A stretch of DNA of 64,000 nt, from contig NZ_SNWX01000005.1 of the NCBI RefSeq assembly GCF_004362045.1, positions 1 to 64,000 on the forward strand, given 5' to 3'. Source of the DNA: Halanaerobium saccharolyticum. GTDB lineage: Bacteria > Bacillota > Halanaerobiia > Halanaerobiales > Halanaerobiaceae. The translations under genes were made by a program, and so were the position numbers. The notes below the pieces were generated by a model. It had not been told where the DNA came from. It did not search any database and saw only the letters and a list, made by a program, of their open reading frames with translations. Of the stretch, positions 9,357-17,159 are shown in pieces (within the stretch, counting starts at the first letter, position 1; the number at the start of each line of letters is the position of its first letter).

Positions 9357-11195
9357 TTGAGTGAAAGTATTTTTGAAATTAATAAATTAACCACTTTTGA
9401 TGATGACTGGTCTAAGATAGAGGATGTCAATTTAAAATTAGAAAGCGGCAATATTTTTGCTCTGGTTGGAGAAACTGGAGCTGGCAAAACAACTTTTGTC
9501 AATGTTTTAGCCGGTATAATTGATGATTATGATGGTGAAATTATTTACAAGAATAGATTGTTAACTAAAAAAGAGCAAAAGAATATTTTTGGTTTTATCT
9601 ATCAAAAATCAACTTTAATAAATAAGATGACAATTGCAGAAAATTTATTTTTTGTGGATTTTCCTACCAGAAAAATAGGTCCTTTTATCAGCTGGAAGCA
9701 GGTTAAGAAAAAGGCAAAAGAATACCTGGATTATTTTGATATTGACTTTGATTTGAATAAAAATGTGGGAGTTTTAACTTCAGAGGAAAAGAAAATAATT
9801 GAATTTATTAAAGTATTTATAAAAGATCCCGAAATTATTATTTTACATGAGCCTACCACAAATTTAAGTATTGACAGCTTAGATAAATTATACAGTATTA
9901 TCAAAAAATTAAGAGAAAAAAACAAAATAATAATTTATGTAACAAAGCAGTGGGAAGAGGGACTGAAAGTAGCTGACAAAATTGCTGTTTTAACTAAAGG
10001 GAAAATTGCAGGAGTTTTAGAGGCTGAAGAAGCAAAGAAGAATCCTAAAAAGTTATTAAATTTATTTTTGGGAATTTATGATGAAAGAGTAAAAAAAGAT
10101 GAGACTCCTGATGTTATTGACTCAATTTTTAAAGCAGCTGAGTTTTTGACATCTGAATATGAATTAAAGGACGTACTTAAATTCTTAGCAGAAAAAGTTA
10201 CAGAAATTATGGGAGCGGATTCCTGTGTTATTAATTTAGTTGATGAAAAGACTGAAACAATAATTGATAGAATTGAATTTAAAAAAACTCAGAATAAGAT
10301 TCCACAAATCAAAAAAGATAAAATATTTGAGATAACAAAAGATAATAAATTATTCTATACCAATTCCAGGGAAAAGGGATTTAATTTCCTATTTGATGGT
10401 GACAGTTATGGAATTAATACTGTCATTATGTCTTCAGTTCTGATAAGATCACAGCTGGCAAGTGTAATAAAACTGCATTATAGAAATATTTATGTCTACT
10501 CTGAGATTGAATGGAAGTATCTTTCTACCTTCGCCAGACAGGCAGCTATTGCCATTGAAGACACAAGATTAATGGGAAGATCAGCCCTATTACAGGAAAG
10601 TCATCACAGAATAAAAAACAATCTGCAGTCTATTATTAGTCTGATATCTATTCAAAAAGACTTTTTAAAAGAGGATGTAGATTATGATTCAGTAATTAAT
10701 ATCTTAAATGATATTATGTCGAGAATAAAAAGTATTGCTGCAGTACATGATCTTTTATCAAAAGACAAAATGGGCAGAAGTATAATTAACATTAAAGAAA
10801 TTATTAATAAAGTATTAGATTTTGCTGCCTATCCATCATTGAATAGAGAAATAAAAATAAAAAAGGAACTGGAAGATATATTTATTCCATATAATAAGGC
10901 TACTACGATAGTCTTAATAGTTAATGAATTGGTAGCTAATTGTTATGAACACGCTTTTTCAGATCAGGATTTTGGAAAAATAATTGTGAAATGCAAAAAA
11001 ATAAATGATAGAATATCGCTAGTTATTCAGGATAATGGTAAGGGAATGCCGGAAGATTTTGATGTTGAAAACTCTACAACTTTAGGTTTAAGTATTGTTT
11101 ATTCGATTATTAATAATGAATTTAATGGTAAAATAGATTTTAACGCTTTAGACAAAGGAACAAAAGTCACAATTAAAATTCCATTTAAATATTAG
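9357..11195 (+). CDS. Fusion of degenerate ABC ATPase, GAF domain and HisKA_2 histidine kinase
   Basis: About 612 residues. Residues 1-235 resemble one CUT2 sugar ABC ATPase module with an intact Walker A (GETGAGKTT, near 39-47). The signature is lost (LTSEEKK where LSGGQ-like is expected), Walker B aspartate is a histidine (ILHEPTT, near 160), and the H-loop histidine is replaced (YVTKQW). Residues about 255-400 look like a GAF domain. Then comes a HisKA_2 dimerisation motif HHRIKNNLQ (about 416-424) and an HATPase domain with NELVAN (about 522) and DNGKGMP (about 558). No membrane segments. It probably binds ATP and acts as a soluble sensor. The TTG at 9357 has an AAAGGTG site; GTG at 9348 is the alternative. 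The cognate regulator follows after a 13-base gap. Confidence 0.85.
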   Translation: MSESIFEINKLTTFDDDWSKIEDVNLKLESGNIFALVGETGAGKTTFVNVLAGIIDDYDGEIIYKNRLLTKKEQKNIFGFIYQKSTLINKMTIAENLFFVDFPTRKIGPFISWKQVKKKAKEYLDYFDIDFDLNKNVGVLTSEEKKIIEFIKVFIKDPEIIILHEPTTNLSIDSLDKLYSIIKKLREKNKIIIYVTKQWEEGLKVADKIAVLTKGKIAGVLEAEEAKKNPKKLLNLFLGIYDERVKKDETPDVIDSIFKAAEFLTSEYELKDVLKFLAEKVTEIMGADSCVINLVDEKTETIIDRIEFKKTQNKIPQIKKDKIFEITKDNKLFYTNSREKGFNFLFDGDSYGINTVIMSSVLIRSQLASVIKLHYRNIYVYSEIEWKYLSTFARQAAIAIEDTRLMGRSALLQESHHRIKNNLQSIISLISIQKDFLKEDVDYDSVINILNDIMSRIKSIAAVHDLLSKDKMGRSIINIKEIINKVLDFAAYPSLNREIKIKKELEDIFIPYNKATTIVLIVNELVANCYEHAFSDQDFGKIIVKCKKINDRISLVIQDNGKGMPEDFDVENSTTLGLSIVYSIINNEFNGKIDFNALDKGTKVTIKIPFKY

Positions 11196-11208
11196 GAGAT
11201 TGATAATA

Positions 11209-11790
11209 ATGAAGAAGTTGAAAATTCTAATAGCTGAAGATGAATATCTGGTTCTGATGGGATTGAAAAGCAATCTTAAAGAACTGGGACATGAAATCAT
11301 TGCAGAGGCTATGAATGGTAAAGAAGCTATTGAACTAGCAAAAGAAAAATCTCCAGACCTGATCATTGCAGATATAAATATGCCTGAGATTGATGGCATA
11401 GAAGCTGTTAAACAGATTAATAAAGATCAGGTAATTCCAAGTATTATTGTAACCGGGTATTCTGATGACGAACTAATTGAAAAAGCAAGCAAGGTAGGAG
11501 TTTTTGCCTATTTAGTTAAGCCAGTCGGCCTGGAAGAACTGAAGGCTTCAATAATAATTGCAATGAATAAATACGAAGAATTTAAAGAAGTTAACAGAGA
11601 ATTAAAAGATCAAAAGAAGGCTTTAGAAAACAGAAAACTTATTGAAAGAGCTAAAGGGATACTAATGGATACACTTTCTCTGACTGAAGCCGAAGCAATG
11701 AAAAAATTACAGCAGAAAAGTCAGGAAGAAAATTCCAAACTGGTTGAAGTGGCAAAAAACATTATTGAAATGAATGAATATTTAAACTGA
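11209..11790 (+). CDS. ANTAR-type response regulator (RNA-binding antiterminator)
   Basis: A 193-residue protein with a receiver domain and a C-terminal ANTAR domain. The receiver has the phospho-acceptor aspartate D55 in IIADINMPEIDG and the conserved lysine K104 in YLVKPV. The ANTAR part (about 137-193) has the hallmark ERAKGILM with alanine, lysine and glycine at 148-150, then the helix with EAMKKLQQ. ANTAR proteins bind paired hexaloop hairpins in leader RNA and prevent termination. A matching structure lies directly downstream at 11925-12027. The ATG at 11209 has TAGGAGA 9 bases upstream. Its kinase partner is the gene just before it. Confidence 0.93.
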   Translation: MKKLKILIAEDEYLVLMGLKSNLKELGHEIIAEAMNGKEAIELAKEKSPDLIIADINMPEIDGIEAVKQINKDQVIPSIIVTGYSDDELIEKASKVGVFAYLVKPVGLEELKASIIIAMNKYEEFKEVNRELKDQKKALENRKLIERAKGILMDTLSLTEAEAMKKLQQKSQEENSKLVEVAKNIIEMNEYLN

Positions 11791-11863
11791 GGCCAAAAAA
11801 AGAGTATAAGAAAGCATGAAGAGTTTAAATTCTTCTAATGATAATTTTTGACCAAAATTCAAC

Positions 11864-11892
11864 TTGATTAATTATAATTTATTGAATATAAT
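11864..11892 (+). promoter_or_regulatory. Promoter of ANTAR-controlled leader
   Basis: TTGATT at 11864-11869 and TATAAT at 11887-11892, spacer 17. The predicted start near 11899 is about 25 bases before the first hairpin, leaving a short leader that begins with the regulatory structure. Confidence 0.65.
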
Positions 11893-11924
11893 GTTTTTAG
11901 AAAATAATAAATATTAAATACTTT

Positions 11925-12036
11925 GTGCTGATGGGGGTACATTGTATTAAGGTGATGGAGCCTTGTATTATATTTTTGGGTGAACTATATTTAATTAGTT
12001 CATTATCTAAAGATATAATGCAGGGCTTTTTATGTT
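11925..12036 (+). ncRNA. Leader RNA with two ANTAR-like hairpins overlapping a terminator
   Basis: Hairpin 1: GTGCT (11925-11929) pairs with GGTAC (11936-11940) around loop GATGGG. Hairpin 2: AAGGT (11949-11953) pairs with GCCTT (11960-11964) around loop GATGGA. Both sit in the shared context TGATGGRG, 8 bases apart. A terminator forms from 11959-11973 pairing with 12013-12027 (15 bp, two wobble pairs) with an inner stem TGAACTA/TAGTTCA, followed by a T-rich tract from 12027. The 5' arm of the terminator includes the 3' side of hairpin 2, so the two folds exclude each other. This is the layout of known ANTAR antitermination targets. The loops have A and G three positions apart but offset by one from the published A1/G4 rule in my folding. 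Confidence 0.75.
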
Positions 12037-12205
12037 TTTATATAAATTTTTAAGATTTTTATAAGTAAATAAGCAAATATATTTTGAAGGGAGGGAAAAT
12101 AATTTTGCATTTGGGATTATGTTGACTGGAATAATATAATATTATAAATAAATAACTATTCCTCTCATATTTAAAATATTCATAAAATTATAGGAGGTTA
12201 TTATT

Positions 12206-13123
12206 TTGAAAAAATTAGTAGTATTATTAACTTTGGTTTTAATGGTTTCTGTATTTAGCGGAGTAAGTTTTGCGCAGGATGATGATCAAATTTCAATTGG
12301 GATGTCTTTTCAGGAAATGAATAATGAGTATTTTATAGTAATGAGAGAAGCTCTAGAGTCAGCTGCTAAATCTATTGGAGCGGAAGTAATGTATACAGAT
12401 GCCAGACATGATGTAAATAAACAGATCAGTGATGTGCAGGATATGGTAACAAAAGGCATTGACATCCTATTACTTAATCCCGCTGATTCTGTAGGCGCTG
12501 AAGCAGCCGTTCAATATGCAAAAGATCAGGGAGTTTATGTAATTGCGATTGATGCTCAAGCTGAAGGTCCAATAGATGCTTTTGTTGGTTCTAAAAACTA
12601 TGATGCAGGTTATAAAGCAGGTCAAGAAATGGCAAAGGATCTGAATGGTGAAGGTAAAGTTGCTATTTTAGATGGTATTCCAGTAGTACCAATCTTAGAA
12701 AGAGTTGAAGGATTTAGAGCCGCAATTTCTGAATATCCTGATATTGAGATTGTAGATGTACAGAATGGTCAGCAGGAACGTTCCAAAGCGATGTCAGTTA
12801 CAGAAAATATGATGCAGGCTAATCCTGATTTAGATGCTATTTTTAGTGTAAATGATACTGGAGCTTTAGGTTCTTTAGCAGCAATTAAAAGTGCTAATGA
12901 AGATATTAAATTGTACAGTGTTGATGGACATCCAGAAGCTATAGAAGCAATTCTTAATGGAGATATTTTTCAGGCGACAAGTGCTCAGTTTCCAAGAGAT
13001 CAGGTTAGGATCGGTATTGGCATTGGTTTAGCTAAATACTGGGGAGCAGAAAAAATGCCAGAAAAAATACCAGTACCTGTTAAATTAATTAATGATGAAA
13101 ATGCAGAAGGATTTAGCTGGTAA
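12206..13123 (+). CDS. Periplasmic sugar-binding protein of the ANTAR-controlled transporter
   Basis: A 305-residue RbsB-type binding protein. The signal peptide ends near A23 (SFA-QDD) and has no lipobox cysteine. The mature part begins ISIGMSFQEMNNEYF, typical of ribose- or polyol-type binding proteins, and later shows DARHDVNKQISDVQDM and FSVNDTGALGSLAAI. The start is TTG at 12206 with an AGGAGG site. It lies about 180 bases after the leader terminator and is followed by a 15-bp perfect hairpin. The dehydrogenase at the operon end suggests a sugar alcohol or rare pentose ligand, but this is uncertain. Confidence 0.87.
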   Translation: MKKLVVLLTLVLMVSVFSGVSFAQDDDQISIGMSFQEMNNEYFIVMREALESAAKSIGAEVMYTDARHDVNKQISDVQDMVTKGIDILLLNPADSVGAEAAVQYAKDQGVYVIAIDAQAEGPIDAFVGSKNYDAGYKAGQEMAKDLNGEGKVAILDGIPVVPILERVEGFRAAISEYPDIEIVDVQNGQQERSKAMSVTENMMQANPDLDAIFSVNDTGALGSLAAIKSANEDIKLYSVDGHPEAIEAILNGDIFQATSAQFPRDQVRIGIGIGLAKYWGAEKMPEKIPVPVKLINDENAEGFSW

Positions 13124-13144
13124 TAAATTTGTAATATTATTTAA

Positions 13145-13174
13145 GAGGATTCTCCCTTTAAAGGGAGAATCCTC
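13145..13174 (+). terminator. 15-bp perfect hairpin between binding-protein and ATPase genes
   Basis: Arms 13145-13159 and 13160-13174 are perfect reverse complements with core GATTCTCCC/GGGAGAATC. No T run follows, so it more likely protects the binding-protein message or partly reduces downstream expression than stops transcription fully. Confidence 0.75.
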
Positions 13175-13192
13175 AAAAATGAGGTGTTTAAT

Positions 13193-14704
13193 TTGGATAA
13201 TATATTAGAAATTAAAAATGTTACTAAAGAATTTCCTGGAGTTCTGGCTTTAGATAATGTTAGTTTTAATATCAGAAGAGGAGAAGTCCATGTTTTAATT
13301 GGAGAAAACGGAGCAGGGAAGTCAACATTAATGAAAATTTTATCTGGAGTTTATCAGGCTAATAGTGGTAAGGTTTTATTAAATGGTGATGAAATTGATT
13401 TTAGTAATCCAAAAGAAGCTCAGTTAGCCGGTATCAGTATTATTTATCAGGAGTTTAGTTTAATTCCTTATTTAAATGCAGTTGAAAATATATTTTTGGG
13501 TAGAGAATATAAAAAAAATGGTGTTTTAGATAAAAAAAGAATGACTGAAGAAGCAAAAGACTTACTTGATACATTTGAGGTTGAAATTGATTTAGAAAAA
13601 TCGGTTAATCAATTGAGTGTTGCAGAACAGCAATTTATAGAGATTGCTAAGGCAGTTTCTATAAATGACAATGTTCTGATTTTAGATGAGCCAACTGCTA
13701 CTTTGACCAATCAAGAAACAGAAATTTTATTTAATTTAATTAGAAACTTAAAAGAAAAGGGAGTTACGATGATTTTCATTTCTCACCATTTAGAAGAAGC
13801 TTTTGAAATTGGAGATAGACTTACCTGTTTAAGAGATGGAAAATGGGTAGGAACAGAAAACATTTCTGATTTAAGCGAAAAGAAGATAATTAAGATGATG
13901 GTTGGGAGAGATATAGGTGATACTTTCCCCGATAGAGAAGGAAAATATCAAAAAGAAATTATGATTGAAGTTAACGATCTAAAAAGAAATGAAAAAGAAG
14001 AGTTTATTAATTTTAAGGTAAGAAAAGGAGAAATATTGGGGGTAGCTGGTTTAGTCGGTTCTGGGAGAACTGAAATGGCCAGAGCATTAATTGGGGCAGA
14101 TAAAGTTTTAAGTAAAGAAATATATATTAATGGAAAAAAAGTTGAAATAAATTCTCCTTCAGATGCTTTAGATAATGGAATTGGATTAATTCCTGAAAAT
14201 CGAAAATCTCAGGGCCTGATTTTAGGACTAAGTGTTAAAGACAATATTTCGATTAACAGTCTTGATAAAATCTTAAAAAGCAATTTATTTATCAATAAAA
14301 AAGAAGAGAAAAAAAGATCACAAAAATTAGTTGAAGATTTAAATATTAAAACTCCGAGCTTAAAACAAACTGTTAAAAATTTAAGTGGTGGTAATCAGCA
14401 AAAAGTAGTTTTGGCAAAATGGCTGGGTACTGATAGTAATGTTTTAATATTTGACGAACCAACTCGAGGTATAGATGTCGGTGCTAAGTTAGAAATTTAT
14501 AAATTGATGAATGAGTTAGTAGATATGGGAATTTCAATAATAATGATTTCTTCTGAATTACCAGAAGTTCTAGCAATAAGTGATAGGATTATGATAATGC
14601 ATAAGAATAAAATTAATGCTGTTTTAGATAACAATGAAGATGTAGATCAAGAGACTATAATGTATTACGCTACTGGAGGGGAACAATATGACAGGGCAAC
14701 TTAG
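13193..14704 (+). CDS. Sugar ABC transporter, dual ATPase (second system)
   Basis: About 503 residues with two ABC modules. Module 1 has Walker A GENGAGKST, VAEQQ in the signature region and ILDEPTATL with H-loop ISHH. Module 2 has GLVGSGRTE, LSGGNQQK and IFDEPTRGIDVG. It powers the importer formed with the preceding binding protein and the following permease. I prefer the TTG at 13193 because GAGGTG lies 6 bases upstream; GTG at 13184 overlaps that site. The stop overlaps the permease start by 17 bases, indicating translational coupling. Confidence 0.9.
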   Translation: MDNILEIKNVTKEFPGVLALDNVSFNIRRGEVHVLIGENGAGKSTLMKILSGVYQANSGKVLLNGDEIDFSNPKEAQLAGISIIYQEFSLIPYLNAVENIFLGREYKKNGVLDKKRMTEEAKDLLDTFEVEIDLEKSVNQLSVAEQQFIEIAKAVSINDNVLILDEPTATLTNQETEILFNLIRNLKEKGVTMIFISHHLEEAFEIGDRLTCLRDGKWVGTENISDLSEKKIIKMMVGRDIGDTFPDREGKYQKEIMIEVNDLKRNEKEEFINFKVRKGEILGVAGLVGSGRTEMARALIGADKVLSKEIYINGKKVEINSPSDALDNGIGLIPENRKSQGLILGLSVKDNISINSLDKILKSNLFINKKEEKKRSQKLVEDLNIKTPSLKQTVKNLSGGNQQKVVLAKWLGTDSNVLIFDEPTRGIDVGAKLEIYKLMNELVDMGISIIMISSELPEVLAISDRIMIMHKNKINAVLDNNEDVDQETIMYYATGGEQYDRAT

Positions 14705-15659
14705 TGATAAAATTAAGAATAACAATTTTAAAGAATTACTTAAAAAACCAGAAGTTTTAACTTTTGCCGGCTTAATCTTACTTTCTTTATTTATGTCGAT
14801 TTTTACAGATACTTTTCTTACAGGTAGAAACCTGGTTAATGTAGCTCGACAGATTTCAATTAATGGCATTATAGCTGTTGGGATGACCTTTGTAATTTTA
14901 ACAGCTGGTATTGACCTTTCAGTAGGGTCGGTTATGGCTTTTTCTGGAACAATGCTGGCTGCAGGAATGGCAGATTGGGGCTTACACCCTGTTTTAGCTA
15001 TATTTTTTGCTTTATTAGTTGGTGGTCTATTTGGATTAATTAACGGTACTTTAATTTCTTATGCTAATATGCCACCTATTATCGTAACCCTGGCAATGAT
15101 GGAAGTTCCAAGGGGACTGGCCTTATTGTATACAGGTGGATATCCACTCTCAGGTTTGCCAAGTTCTTTTTCTGTTCTCGGTAGAGGTTATGTATTTGGA
15201 TTTTTACCTGTACCTGTTTTGATAATGGCTGTGGTCTATTTAATTGCCTATATTTTGCTGACCCAGCTTCCATTCGGCAGATATATTTATGCAATTGGAG
15301 GTAATGAAGAAGCTGTTAGATTATCCGGTATTAAAGTAAAAAAATATAAAATATTTGCCTATGTGATCAGTGGTTTGACAGCAGCAACCAGTGGTATAGT
15401 TATAACATCTCGTTTAATGTCCGGTCAGCCAATGGCAGGTACTGGATTTGAACTTGATGCAATTGCTGCAGTTGTTTTAGGTGGAACAGATATAGCTGGT
15501 GGTCGAGGTAGTATTATCGGTACAATCATTGGGGCTTTTACTCTTGGAGTATTAACAAATGGTCTTAATCTTTTAGGAGTTTCCCCCTATGTTCAGAGAG
15601 TTTTTAAAGGGTTAATTATTTTATTAGCTATCTACTTTAGTTCTAAAAAGAAAAAATAA
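14688..15659 (+). CDS. Sugar ABC transporter permease (second system)
   Basis: A 323-residue RbsC-type permease with the usual GIDLSVGSVMAFSG motif after the first helices, the cytoplasmic loop VRLSGIKVKKYK and the GTDIAGGRGSIIG segment near the C-terminus. The ATG at 14688 lies inside the end of the ATPase gene with a GGAGGGGA site. It forms the channel of the ANTAR-controlled importer. The next gene is a zinc-dependent dehydrogenase 25 bases downstream, suggesting the imported substrate is oxidised directly. Confidence 0.9.
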   Translation: MTGQLSDKIKNNNFKELLKKPEVLTFAGLILLSLFMSIFTDTFLTGRNLVNVARQISINGIIAVGMTFVILTAGIDLSVGSVMAFSGTMLAAGMADWGLHPVLAIFFALLVGGLFGLINGTLISYANMPPIIVTLAMMEVPRGLALLYTGGYPLSGLPSSFSVLGRGYVFGFLPVPVLIMAVVYLIAYILLTQLPFGRYIYAIGGNEEAVRLSGIKVKKYKIFAYVISGLTAATSGIVITSRLMSGQPMAGTGFELDAIAAVVLGGTDIAGGRGSIIGTIIGAFTLGVLTNGLNLLGVSPYVQRVFKGLIILLAIYFSSKKKK

Positions 15660-15684
15660 TTTAAAAATTAGGAGGAGTTATTAA

Positions 15685-16761
15685 ATGAGTGAATTACCAG
15701 AAAAAATGAAAGCTGTAAAGGCCTATGCACCAGAGGATTACAAAGTTGAGGAAGTTGATCGTCCAAAAGCAGATCCAGGAGAAGTAATTATTAAAATTAG
15801 TGCCTGTGGAATCTGTGGTAGTGATTTAAAAGCTTATCACGGAAGTGATATGTTCTGGGGTGGAGATGATCCCTGGTTAAAATCACCTGTTACTCCAGGT
15901 CACGAATTCTTTGGTACTGTTGTTGAACTTGGCAAAGGTGCAGCAGAAATGCATAAAGTAGAAATTGGAGATAGAGTTACAACAGATCAGATAAAACCCT
16001 GTGGAGAATGCCGATTCTGCAAAAGTGGAAAGTACTGGATGTGTGAAGTCCATGATATGTATGGATTCCAGAAAGATATAGCTGAAGGTGGCTGGGCAGA
16101 GTACATGAAGATTTATCCTAACTCTGAAATTTATAAAATACCTGATTCAGTAACTTTTGAAGAAGCAAGTTTAATTGAACCTATGGCCTGTGCTGTGCAT
16201 ACAGTTCAGAGAGCAGAAATAGAATTTGAGGATGTAGTTGTTCTGGCAGGAGCTGGAACTCTGGGTTTAAGCATGACTCAATTAATTAAAATGAAAACTC
16301 CAAAAAAATTAATTGTCCTAGATTTAAATGAAAAACGCTTAGAATTAGCTAAAAAACACGGGGCTGACATGGTAATAAATCCGGCAAAAGAGGATGCAAT
16401 TAAAATTGTTAAAGATCTAACTGATGGCTATGGCTGTGATGTTTATATTGAAGCTACAGGTTCTCCAGCAGGAGTAAAGCAGGGTCTTGAAATGGTTAGA
16501 AAATTGGGTACTTTCGTAGAATTTAGTGTATTTGGGGAAGAAACCACCACCGACTGGAGTGTTATTGGTGACCGTAAAGAACTTGATATTAGAGGTTCAC
16601 ATCTGGGACCATATACTTATCCAATAGTCATTGATTTACTTGATAGAGGTTTATTATCTGCAGAAGGTTATGTTGCAAAAACATATCATTTAGAAGATTT
16701 TGAAGAGGCATTAGAAGAAGCGCATGATAAAGATAATATTAAAGTATTATTAAAACCGTAA
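15685..16761 (+). CDS. Zinc-dependent medium-chain dehydrogenase, polyol type
   Basis: A 358-residue MDR-family enzyme. The catalytic zinc region has C41 and C44 in ACGICGSDLKAYHG and GHEF downstream. Four structural-zinc cysteines are in PCGECRFCKSGKYWMC. The nucleotide fold has AGAGTLGLS, followed by the acidic stretch VLDLNEKR that favours NAD. It resembles erythritol/threitol and other polyol dehydrogenases more than simple alcohol dehydrogenases. It is the last gene of the ANTAR-controlled transporter operon and is followed by a strong terminator. The likely role is oxidation of an imported polyol to a ketose; the exact substrate cannot be read from sequence. Confidence 0.82.
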   Translation: MSELPEKMKAVKAYAPEDYKVEEVDRPKADPGEVIIKISACGICGSDLKAYHGSDMFWGGDDPWLKSPVTPGHEFFGTVVELGKGAAEMHKVEIGDRVTTDQIKPCGECRFCKSGKYWMCEVHDMYGFQKDIAEGGWAEYMKIYPNSEIYKIPDSVTFEEASLIEPMACAVHTVQRAEIEFEDVVVLAGAGTLGLSMTQLIKMKTPKKLIVLDLNEKRLELAKKHGADMVINPAKEDAIKIVKDLTDGYGCDVYIEATGSPAGVKQGLEMVRKLGTFVEFSVFGEETTTDWSVIGDRKELDIRGSHLGPYTYPIVIDLLDRGLLSAEGYVAKTYHLEDFEEALEEAHDKDNIKVLLKP

Positions 16762-16795
16762 GCATGATATTAATTTAATATATATTACTGTTTAG

Positions 16796-16878
16796 AGGAA
16801 TCTTTCTTTAGTGGTTTATTATGATGACTAATTATAATGAATTTTTCAACACTTAGAAAGATTCCTTTAAATTTTTTA
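16796..16878 (+). terminator. Terminator after the polyol dehydrogenase operon
   Basis: A 12-bp perfect stem, AGGAATCTTTCT (16796-16807) with AGAAAGATTCCT (16855-16866), extended by partial pairing, is followed by TTTAAATTTTTT. Confidence 0.8.
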
Positions 16879-16934
16879 AATTGAATAATAAATCACATAA
16901 ATATATAGAGAAGAAATGGATTAATTTTGCTAAA

Positions 16935-16992
16935 AGAAGTTGCAAATGCAGTAAGGTGATTATCTGCAGACATTGCAGAAAAGGCAACTTCT
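16935..16992 (+). ncRNA. Candidate structured leader upstream of the FGGY kinase
   Basis: Outer 9-bp stem AGAAGTTGC (16935-16943) with GCAACTTCT (16984-16992). Inside, CTGCA at 16964-16968 can pair with TGCAG at 16947-16951 or with TGCAG at 16974-16978, two mutually exclusive inner stems. It sits in a 398-base gap between a terminator and the kinase promoter, so it may be a separate small RNA or a remnant. I do not recognise a known riboswitch class. Confidence 0.35.
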
Positions 16993-17056
16993 GGACATTC
17001 AGATTAACCAACTGTTTTAATTTTGATTAAATAGATTTAGATATAATTAAAATTGA

Positions 17057-17101
17057 TTGCAGGAATAACTGAATAAATGTTGAAATATATAAATACAAGT
17101 T
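17057..17101 (+). promoter_or_regulatory. Promoter region of the FGGY kinase with TTGCAGG box and AraR-like half-site
   Basis: TTGCAGG at 17057-17063 recurs in front of three xylose operons, with AGCAGG at a fourth. TATAAA at 17088-17093 serves as the likely -10. ACAAGTT at 17095-17101 equals a half-site of the palindrome in front of araR. Confidence 0.45.
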
Positions 17102-17159
17102 ATATTAGCTGTTTTGAAGGAGATATGTAAAAGAAAAAAATAATTTTGGAGGTTTATTT

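Noticed and set aside
15685-16761. Dehydrogenase as the missing pentose dehydrogenase of the Dahms route
   Set aside because: It sits in a different operon with a separate transporter and looks like a polyol dehydrogenase; a role with the dehydratase at 32287 is not supported.
16935-16992. Known riboswitch or T-box
   Set aside because: No recognisable consensus of a known riboswitch and no T-box GGTGG-type sequence; kept only as an unassigned structure.
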